Assembly: GCA_030847615.1 (NCBI GenBank)
Contig: JAUMIR010000002.1
Span: 199,003,809 to 199,067,808, forward strand
DNA: 64,000 bases
From: Gambelia wislizenii
Lineage: Eukaryota; Chordata; Lepidosauria; Squamata; Crotaphytidae
Reading direction: 5' to 3'
The notes beneath the pieces are model-generated. The model did not search any database and was not told the DNA's origin. It worked only from the letters and a program-made list of their open reading frames with translations. A program made the position numbers and the translations under genes. Positions 55,130 through 64,000 of the stretch are shown one piece after another; the first letter of the stretch is position 1; the number at the start of each line of letters is the position of its first letter.

Positions 55130-55275
55130 CACATTCGGGGTAGCCATGTTGGCCATGTAGCAAAACAAAATCCAGAATCCACAAAAAAGCAATACTTCAT
55201 TGGCCAAACCAAACTACAAAACACGTGATGCAAGATTTCGAAGCTCTTCTGGCTTCTTCATCAGGCAAAATGTTG
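55130..55275 (-). mobile_element. Retroelement 3' end fragment with hammerhead-like core
   Basis: The - strand reads cctgatgaagaagccagaag, agcttcgaaatcttgc, then ggattctggattttgttttg and ggccaacatggctaccccg. The same text type is common in sauropsid genomes. CTGATGA plus a GAAGC/GCTTC stem plus GAAA is the order of a hammerhead core, but no cleavage-site strand is evident. Confidence 0.45.
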
Positions 55276-55289
55276 AGGTTTTTTTTTTT

Positions 55290-57379
55290 TTTTAAGTGAC
55301 GGTGTTGTCTCAGATGTGCTTGTTTTGTTCAGGTGAAGGATCTCATGCAGGCAGAGGCTTCTCCTACTTTCTGGCCATGTGGAGCTGAGACAAAAGACAA
55401 TAAAATCTAACCCCTTCTGTAGCAGCAAGGCAACCTCTTTTGGTATCTAACATGATTCTGACCTTTTGCAAAGGCAGGACTCCTTGTTAGGCAGAGATCA
55501 TTGGATTTTTCAAGATGTCTCTGTATGTAAAGTGTTTTGAATGTGGTACTGTATAATGTTTCATCTACTATAATCTCCAAGATCAGCTTGTAGAAATGAC
55601 TTATGCTAACTTGCATGAGGAATCCTAGATTGATCAAGCACTGCATTTGCCCTCAGGAGCATTCTTGACTCAACAAGAATAGCTTCTGTTACATTTTTCT
55701 TTCCCATTTCCCATTACCTTCATAGTCTGCATCTGCCTTTTGGGCTGGACAATATCTCTTACTCGGTTTTAAGATCTTCCACTTCACTTCCGTCCTTACA
55801 TCTCAAACACTTAACTCCCCCTGTCTACCATTTATGTGCTCAATGATCAATACAAGTAAGTGGCTCTGGAGTAAATGCTTCTACTGAACTGTCTTCTTGC
55901 CTTTGGCACTAAACAGTGCAGTTCAGCCTATTCCATTGGGGCAGCCAAGTTCAGTTCTCAGTACACTTCTCTCATCTTAGTGCCTAGGCCAGGTCAACTC
56001 TGTTTTAACATAGTTTGATATATGCAGTTACAGTATGTGGCTATAGGTGGTGGAGCTATTTGTTTTAAGAGCCATTAATTAATAGTTTAATTTTAGCTAT
56101 CATAAATACTCCTGTGTATCTGAAGGTTGCACTACCACCTTCGATAACTAGATGGCAGACTTCCCTAAGCAGTTCATAGCTCTGCAAGTCAAAACAGTCT
56201 GAAGCATTAGGGAGAGGAAGTAGTCTGAAGGACAGCATTCCTTCCCTTGTCCAGCTGTGGGACAGCCCCCTCACCAATTCACAGGTTTGGAGTGGACAGA
56301 CCTCTCCTTCAGGTACTTCTGGGGTATGTGGCAAGGCAGCATGTGTGCCCAGGAATCCCAGTGATCCTGGTTTCATTCAGACAGGGTAAGCACAAGGTCT
56401 GGCTATGACAGTTGCATAATTTTGCTTGAAGACATCATTGTATCAAACTAAGGCCTATTTCAAGCCATGCAAAACCAGATACTTTAAGGTGTTTTTTTTA
56501 ATATGGGTATTTGTTTAACAATAGGAATTTTAATGGTAATTAGAACAACAAATTAATTACAATGATGGCAAAGCAACTGGTTCACAAGAATTCCAGGTCA
56601 TTGCAAGTATTTTAAGTGGTGGAGAAAAGGTGATATATAAATACAGAAAAGTATTATTATTATTATTTACAGCAACCAGAGTCCCATTGGTGGACTGTGC
56701 AATTGTAACTACAGTTATGTAGGTGCATGCTGCAAAAAGAGAAAAAGGATCCCAGGTGCAGCAGCCACAAGAGCTGGAAGAGAAAGTGGCCATCCTTGCC
56801 ATCAGGATGGAAGTCAGTCAGCTCAGAGTAGTCTGTTTTTCAGTGCTTGTCTTTTGGGTGGGCCCTGAAGCAATGGTGGCACTAGGGGGCTACAGAGAGG
56901 CTGAAGTGCACCAGGTGACAAGAGGAGGGGTGACACCAGTATATAGTGACACCACATTCCTGAAGCCAGAGTGTTCTAGGGAAGGCTGGCATGGAAAATT
57001 GCCTGTTACATGGCACAGGTAATTTCACAAACCAGTCGTTACAGAATATCCCTGGCTTTGAGGAGCCCTTCCCTCACAAGATAGAAATTGGAGAAATAGT
57101 CTGCTTGCCACTGGCAGCCTTCTCTCCTGATAGCAACAGCAACAATTTTCTTTTCCTTCCTTTGTTGATGCAGAATCACGCTGCCACATTACAACAACAG
57201 GACTCAAGCTAGCTTTGTAATCCATTTTTCAATATAACAACCTATTTTGAGATGGTTAACGCTTAAAACAGAACAATCAAAATTACATTATATCTAACAT
57301 TAAAACATTATTAAAGCAGTAGAAAGAACAGCATCTGTAGTTAATGAGCTAAAGACCGATGCATTGTTTAAAAATGCCC
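55290..57379. other. ACSF2 intron, no gene recognised
   Basis: A short (TTA)n run at 56650-56668 and A/T-rich text. No exon seen. Confidence 0.5.
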
Positions 57380-57930
57380 ACTGGAAGAAAGCAGAGACGG
57401 GGCCAGGCAAATACCCTTGGGCAGGACATTCCAGTCTTTCTTGTGTCTCAACAGAGAGGCAGTTTCTTGTGTCCATCCTTGAGACTTCCAGTGTTGGAGG
57501 AACACAAGCACTATGTTACTGGGTCATCTTAATGGTGTAGCAGTTTCATACCCTTGGAGCTGAGTCTGAAGATACTCTAGTTCCAAACCATTTAGGTCTT
57601 TAAAAGCCCTAGCCAGCACTGTAAATTGAACCCAGAAGGAAATTGGTAACTAGTGCGGTTGATTTCATACCCAGATGGCAAGTTCCAGTTTGTTAATTTA
57701 GTTAACATCCTGACAGTTGTATTCTGGACCAAATGAAGTCACAGATGCTTCCACCTTGGACATATTACAGTAATCCAACCTGAAGGTGAAAACACTATGA
57801 CTAATGATGGCCAGTTCCAGCTCTTCAAAGAAATGGTACACCTGACATATGACCTGATGAAGCTGGTATAATATAGTCCCAGCTACAACCATAACATGCA
57901 GGAAAACGACCAACTCTAAGAGCAGATCCT
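57380..57930 (-). mobile_element. Decayed L2-like LINE fragment
   Basis: Pieces such as ggggccaggcaaatacccttgggcagg, ggtctttaaaagccctagcc and ttacagtaatccaacctgaagg match the common wording of the L2-type repeat read on the - strand (DYCNMSKVE region). Strongly diverged. Confidence 0.55.
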
Positions 57931-60054
57931 AGATGCAAAGCTGGTTTTTATGGAGAGTATTTTACCACCCACTCCTATATCAGCTGACCTAGAAGTTCTG
58001 ACAAACTAGGCCAGTGAGTGGGGAGAGGAGGGAAATTATGTCCTCCTTTCTTTTGGTTTGGCATACTGTGCTCTCCAGTGTAACAAGCCTGTGGAATCAG
58101 AGAATGAGACACATCATATCTCTGGCACTGAAAGATCAGCTCAGAGACTGGACTATCCCTGGGTTATATTCTAGAAAACCAGGGGGTCCCCTGTGTTTAT
58201 AACGTGCCCAGCAGACAGTATTACCTGGCCAGGCACTTTAAGGAGAGCTGTTGAATCCACTCCCCCTCCCCCAAAAGAAATACTAGAAATCAAGAATGAT
58301 GGCACAGAAAAATCAAGAACTTCAAGTCTCATCGCTTTGCACAAGTTGGAGTGGAGGGGTGATGGGAGGTAGAGAGAGACCAGGAAGGAGGGTGAGGCTG
58401 GAGATGGAACATTTTGAGCTGGTCTCTAGCCAGGTGCTGGCTGAGGACATATAACTGTGAGCCTGTTGAGACTTCCACTGCTGAAGCTGGCTACAAAGCC
58501 CAGTTGGCTGGGGTGTTTACGGAGGCGAGACAGTCTCAAGAAAGGGAGGAAATCCAAGGACTGACTTAGGACACAGAGGAGGGATTATTCATAGGGATGT
58601 CTGGTTTTTTCCATTGTTGAGAGGAGGTGCTGTTGGGCATGCGCTGTGTGGTGTTATGCAAACTGGCTGAAGGTGACCAAGCCTCTGTTTTGCAGAGGTG
58701 TATTTCAAAGGGACTTTTGACTGGAGTTGGAGAGGGTTTTTTATATCTATATTGGCGCATGTGTGTATGTTAATTTTGGGTCACCATTCTAGGAGCTGGC
58801 AGAGGAGCTGCGTAATATTTTAAAATCTTCCCATGCAGTTCTCTCAAAAGTGCAAAGCTGAGAGACAGGATATGGAAGTCTCAATACTGAGATGCCCATC
58901 CCCGTGTTGGCTATAGTATGCAGCCCGGCTCTATGTGTGCAGCTTGGTCTCATCTTTCAGTGTGTGCATGGGGCGGGGGACATCTGGCCCACCAGGGGTT
59001 CTCGTACTGCAGTTCCCATCAGACCTAGCCAGAATAGTCAATGATGAGGGATGATGGCAGTTTCAGTCCAGCAACATCTAGAAAGCCGCTCATTCCTCAT
59101 GCTTGTTTTACTTGCCCTTATTCTCAGCTACTTGGTGTATCTTATGTTCCTTCTTACCAGAGTTATTAGCTTTTCTGCCCTGTCTGATCCCATTATGTCG
59201 GCTTTTAAGTTTTGGCCATGGTGCTTACATCATTTCTCTCTGTCCCTCCTATGCCTGCACTGCATTTCTAGCCTCCTAAACTCCCTCCTCTGAGTGTCTC
59301 GCTGTCTGATCTCCTCTGAGTTCTTGTTCGTTCATCTCAGGCTCTCCCTTTCTACCTCATGAACTGTAGGCCTGATGAATCTAAGCCCAGCATCTGAATC
59401 CTTGATCACATTTACTTCGGATGCCCTGGATTTTGGTGGCATTTTTGTACAGCTCCACATGTGGGAACGTGCATGCACAAGCTACGGATTACTATGTGTA
59501 CTTTTGCAAAGTTCAGATGAGCAAGGAGGCAGCATCGCCCTTTCCCCATTGCTGCGGAGGTCTTCACAACTCCAGCATGAGTCAGGCTAAAGGCTACCAC
59601 CAACTTCATTCCTGATTCATTTTGGTTTTGGCCACTGGAGGGTGCAGCAGCAGGAAGCCTGGAGGATTTTCTCTCTGGACTGATAAACAGCTCCCAGATC
59701 TTTCTTGGATTTTCCCACAAAAAGATTTAAATGGTTGCCAAATAAGGGCTCCAAACCCATGGTATGAAAAGCACTGGGCTTGCAGACTTGTAATTTGAAC
59801 CTGTGGCCAATGTCTTAACTACTAGGGAGAGGGCCACACAATAACTTCTTGCAATATTTGAAAGAATGTTTTTAACAGTTACAAATATGTGATTTGGATA
59901 TACCCTATCTTTAGCACTGGCATGACCCATTTTTAGCAAAACCAGACTGGTGAATACTTAGCTTTTTAGTTCAGATCCTGCATAGAAGTCTCATACCATG
60001 AACCCAGGACTTGACAGGTCTGGCTTATGCAGAAATCAGTAAGGTGATTTTAGT
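57931..60054. other. ACSF2 intron, MITE scraps only
   Basis: 58985-59090 shows the 'gcagttcccatcag...acatctagaaag' MITE type. Nothing else recognised. Confidence 0.45.
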
Positions 60055-60080
60055 ATTTATTTATTTATTTATTTATTTGT
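60055..60080. repeat. (TTTA)n microsatellite
   Basis: About six TTTA units. Confidence 0.9.
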
Positions 60081-60210
60081 CTTTGCACAAATCCTAGCTC
60101 AAACACAATAGTAATCTTTCCCCTTGTGGAAGGGTGGTACTGTTGCTTGGAGAGAATAGCCTTACTGATATTTGCCCCTTAAATCAGTTTACATATGTAC
60201 TGCCGTATTG

Positions 60211-60425
60211 GGGTCCTTTCATGCTAAACAATAGCACTGTGATTCCACTTTAATTGCTATGGGATCCTGGGGTTTGGAGTTGAGGATGGGGCCTTTAGAT
60301 TCCCCAGTCAGGGAGCTCCTCCTCTGGTGGCCTCAGACCAAACTACAAAACCCAGGAGGATTCCATAGGGTGCAGCAAGAACAGTTAAAGTAGAATCATA
60401 ATTCTATAGTGTGAAACGACCTATA
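60211..60425. mobile_element. Palindromic MITE
   Basis: ggtcctttcatgctaaacaa... and the reverse complement of ...tatagtgtgaaacgacc pair over about 45 bases; the inside has 'caaactacaaaacccagg' as in the MITEs at 3969 and 9762. Confidence 0.65.
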
Positions 60426-60915
60426 GTGAAGAACAGGACACAGCATTTGAAACAAGAGAGAGGTCATAAAGAACATTTTTAACTGGGGGACTTACAGAGT
60501 TTTTAAGAGGGTTTATGCATTTTTTAAATAAAATAAATACATAAAAATCGACAGTACAAAATACTTTTTGACTATTCTCTTAATGAGCAAAGAGATCTCT
60601 GCTTAGCCATTGTATGGTGAAGTGACAAAGTTCCATCACTTTAAGGCAGAGCGTGGAAAAATTTGGGCAGGCATTCTGTTGGTATATATGCAGATATAAG
60701 TCCAACTTACATCTGCGTATGCCTTTTTATGATCATTGTAGAGGAAGGTATTCACTACCTCCTGTGCACAACAACCACCAGACCACTAAACGCACTTGCC
60801 TCCTCATGGCCTCCTATGGCTGTCCCGGAGGAAGATGTCATCATTGTGCATCCAGCTATAGGAACATACCTGGATGCTGTGTGACTGTTTCCTTCCCTCC
60901 TCCTGCCATTAAATA

Positions 60916-61678
60916 CATATATTCTGGCATATAAGACGATCTTTTCAGCCTGTAAAATCAGCTGAAAAGTCAGGGGCCGTCTTATATGTCGGCAAGTCCA
61001 AGAGGGGCTGTGCCAGCCCCATCTCAGACTGGGAACGATGGAGGTGGCTAGCTGGGGTGGGGGAAATTCCTAGCCACCGTATCCCCCCCACCCCGCCCAG
61101 TGCAGCTGCACAGGGGGAGAGTCTCGCTGGCTGGGAGGGGGTCTTCTCCATGACTCTGAGTCATGGAGAAGATCCCCTCCCAGCCAGCGAGGCTGTGGGT
61201 GGGGGAGCCTTGCTGGGTGGGAGGAGCTGAGCCTCTCCCCAGCCAGGCAGCCATCCCCCGTGATTCCCCAACTCGCGAGGAGGCTGGCCAGCCTCCTCGA
61301 GAGTTGGGGAATCCCGGAAGGTGACTGAGCCTCTCCCCAGCCAGGCAGCCATCCCCTGTGATTCCCCACCTCGCGAGGAGGATGGCCAGCCTCCTCGAGG
61401 GTTGGGGAATCCCGGGAGGTGTCTGAGCCTCTCCCCAGCCAGGCAGCCATCCCCTGCGATTTCTCAGCCAGCTTTGGGGAGGCTTCAGGAAGGGTGGCTG
61501 GCTGGAGGGGGGAAGCTTTCCAGCCACCACCCGCCCTCCCTGAAGCCGCGATGGGGAGCCCGATCACAGCTTTGGGGAGGGCAGGTGATGGGGGGGTCGT
61601 CTTATATGGCGAGTATGCCCTAAACTCTATATTTTGACTTAAAAATTGGGAGATTGTCTTATACGCCGGAATATACGG
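60916..61678. mobile_element. TA-flanked DNA transposon derivative ('cgtataagacga' ends)
   Basis: TA then CATATATTCTGGCATATAAG at the left; the right end reverse complement is CCGTATATTCCGGCGTATAAG, then TA. Near both ends 'gtcttatat(g)' is repeated several times (60970, 61590, 61610, 61655). GC-rich centre with tandem units. No transposase. Confidence 0.8.
61226..61470. repeat. Tandem repeat, about 97-bp unit, 2.5 copies
   Basis: Units start at about 61226, 61325 and 61423 with ctgagcctctccccagccag. Each unit includes an inverted pair (gattccccaact / agttggggaatc). Confidence 0.85.
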
Positions 61679-61679
61679 T

Positions 61680-63874
61680 AGTCATGCAGGGTAAAGGAGA
61701 CAGGTGGGTCTTGCATGTGGGGAGAGGGGAGTGGGTGAAGTTCCATCTGGTAAAACTTTACTTTCCCTTAGAAGTTACAGGATCTTGGCCTTAGACTACC
61801 TTTTTCAGAATCCTCCAGCCAGGATATCTATTGGGCATGTTGGCTGGGGAATTCTTGAGGTCTAACAAAGGAACATTTCCAAGATCAGACATGATTTGTC
61901 TTCTATAAGATTAAACTGTGCTTAGGGGCATAAAGATATTTATAGCTGTTGTGCTGTGTGTAATGCTCCCTGTGGCAATACAGAGGTTCACCAGTATCTG
62001 TATGTCTTCCATATAGGAAGCATCTATTAATACACATGGGCTGGAGGCAGTATTAGCTGTAGAACCCCACTTTCATTTTAGCAAAAGGGAATCTATTTCT
62101 TCAGACAATTTCGAGTTCCTCATTTGCTTCAGGGAACAGACTTCTGAAAGAAGTTGGGAGCCAGTAGGTTCCCTCCCCACCATCATGGCTTGGCTTCTGA
62201 GAAAAGGTCTTTGGGTTCTCTGCTGTTTGTGCCTGAATTTCTTTTTGGTGTGCTGACAGGGTTTAGTGTTTGCACACTACATTTCACAGTTCTGTACTGG
62301 GGATAAGTAAGAACTGGGCAAAGAGCAGGCAGTGATTCTCACAGGCCTGCACAGTTTACTTAGTTCATGCCAGTGTCTCCTGGGTGGCATGTGGTTAGCA
62401 AGTGACAATGGCTTCAGTGTCAGTGCTCCTTCTACTCCGAGGCAAGAGATACCACAATTTACTGGGCTGCTATTCAGTCCCTCAGCATGGAAGCTCCCTG
62501 GGGAGAGGGCCAGTAGGACATCTCAAAAGAGGCAGGATTATCCTGCAATCCACCCTTTCTTAATTGATTAACAGTTTGGCAAACATTTGCTACTGTACAA
62601 AGTGTGTGAATCAAGTGGCTAATAATTTACGAAAGCCAGACTCCCCTCTGCTGCTCCACAGAGACCCTTGTGCGGTAAGCAAACAAATATACTATTTTTC
62701 AGAATAGCATAAATATTGGCCAAAATCCTGTATTGGGAGATATATGTGTAACATGTAGTTATGTCTCTGTAACTACAGTACATCTCGTAACGCTACCCCA
62801 TCCCAAACCCAACTGTGTAAGCAGTGCAGGCCCTCCCAAAATGGCCATTTCGATGTTATGTGGAGAGTGAATCAGCAAGGACGTGTTCAGCTATTTCCCT
62901 TTAGTAGGGCACACTGTAAGGACATCATTTACAGGGCTTGCAAGGACCCCCGGAAGTCTCTACGGATGCCTCTCACACACATCCAGCTACTGGAAAATAA
63001 CTGGATACGTCCCTGCTCATTCTCCTGTTCTCCAACAACATGGAAATGGCCATGTAGGTGATGGTGGGGAGATGCTGTACTGCTTACAAGGTGGGTTTGG
63101 AGATTATTTTGGTTGTTACATGGTCAGAGCAGAATTCTGACCTCCACAATGACCAAAAAAGTAAGCTGTGATAGTATAAGTGGTTGTCTTAAGTCAAAAC
63201 AATCCTCATAGAATTCGCTTGTAATCCTACCTGTCCTAATGGCATCCCACATCGGACTGCAGTATTCAGAAGGAGGGGGGCCGAATCCACTGTTAACTCG
63301 GCTGGGAAAGCTTTTGTGGCTTTCCCCATATTTTTTAAAAAGCTCGATAGATAATGTGCATTGTTGCTTGTTTAGACAATCGGATTCGCATTCGTACACA
63401 TTTTCCGAAAGAGCAGAAGTGGAAGCTGATTGGTCAGATGTGGGCAGAGGGCAGAGCTTGCTAACAAGACAAGTGCCTAGAACCGCCATCTTGGATTTTT
63501 GCTTTAGCGTTTTTGCGATCAGGCAATGAAACAGCCTTTTCTTTTTTTAGTTATTTAGGTGGAATATTGCACTTTCGCACCTTAGATATGCTTTTTTTTT
63601 TAAGTACTGTTTGGCGTGGCAACTGGCAACAATAAAAACATGAGTAATTCACTCACACCCGCCATCTTGATTTGCAGGCATGCCCTCTGGGACAGCAAAA
63701 GCGAATAGCTTCACATGCCTGCAATTTTGCCAGAAAACCCTTAAGACAAATAGAAGCTGCTTTGAATTAGCGTTAGTGCACATCAATCCACACTTTCCCC
63801 CTCATATAGATAGGCCCTAAGTCTGACTTAATGCCATCATAATTTACTAACAGAATGCCAGCCATAGATGTAAA
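61680..63874. other. ACSF2 intron, no gene recognised
   Basis: Around 63180-63740 the text changes style (more CpG, 'gccgccatcttggattttt', 'cccgccatcttgattt'), which may be a DNA transposon piece, but I found no paired ends. Confidence 0.4.
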
Positions 63875-64000
63875 GCAGGGCTGGGCAAAGTGTGACACTC
63901 CAGAGATTGTTGGACTACCACTCCCAGTATTCCTCACCATGGGCAATGCTGGCAGGGCAGCTAGATATTTGACAACATCTGGAGGGCTGTACTGTGCCTA
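63875..64000. mobile_element. hAT-type MITE cut by the window end
   Basis: gcagggctgggcaaagtgtg, ttggactaccactcccag and acatctggagggctg: same MITE type as at 17690 and 37580. Confidence 0.5.

Noticed and set aside
61048..61567. 160-165 residue open frames on the - strand
   Set aside because: Products of the 97-bp GC-rich tandem repeat in a DNA transposon derivative; three frames are open at once.
1..64000. CRISPR arrays, operons, tRNA or rRNA genes
   Set aside because: No regularly spaced repeats with unique spacers; tRNA-like and 5S-like sequences found are all SINE heads with tails.

Overview
The window is vertebrate nuclear DNA. It consists mostly of introns packed with transposons, without bacterial gene density or operons. 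The repeats point to a squamate reptile: BovB LINE, Sauria-type tRNA SINEs sharing the BovB tail, a 5S-rRNA-headed SINE, CR1 with the (catagaat)n tail, L1, L2, Penelope-like retroelements and many DNA-transposon MITEs. An iguanian lizard is my best guess. That is inference from repeat types and not a species identification.

Two protein-coding genes are recognisable. ACSF2 (mitochondrial medium-chain acyl-CoA synthetase) runs on the + strand. Nine consecutive coding exons lie between 8951 and 34566, all with AG/GT borders and compatible phases. The first exon (transit peptide) and the C-terminal exons (from the AYGTTENSP block on) were not found, so the gene is partial here. CHAD (chondroadherin, a cartilage leucine-rich-repeat protein) is complete on the - strand: three coding exons between 43408 and 52964 and a TATA box at 53083-53093. 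CHAD sits inside the ACSF2 intron that follows the last visible ACSF2 exon, the nested antisense arrangement known in other vertebrates.

Layout: 1-1.5 kb intergenic or 5' sequence with a Tigger-like MITE; 1.5-3.5 kb a Penelope-like element; 4.3-5.0 kb an L1 ORF1 remnant; 5.1-6.3 kb a Harbinger-like DNA transposon; 8.9-34.6 kb ACSF2 exons with repeat-filled introns. Those introns hold BovB interrupted by L1 (11.7-15.4 kb), L1 interrupted by an RPS17 retropseudogene, CR1 and a hammerhead hairpin element (19.5-23.1 kb), a GC-rich mariner-like element (23.4-25.0 kb) and a second Harbinger-like element (29.4-30.8 kb). From 34.6 to 64 kb the window is one ACSF2 intron holding CHAD, SINEs, MITEs and a near-perfect 329-bp palindrome at 49.1 kb.

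The most unusual system is a Penelope-like element at 1490-3453 paired with a 183-bp hairpin element at 22948-23130. Both carry hammerhead-ribozyme sequence, share the same two termini and are flanked by 12-13 bp target-site duplications. This looks like an autonomous Penelope element and a retrozyme-like non-autonomous partner. A second theme is a family of DNA transposons with GGACTTTT-type ends and 3-bp target duplications, in several forms.
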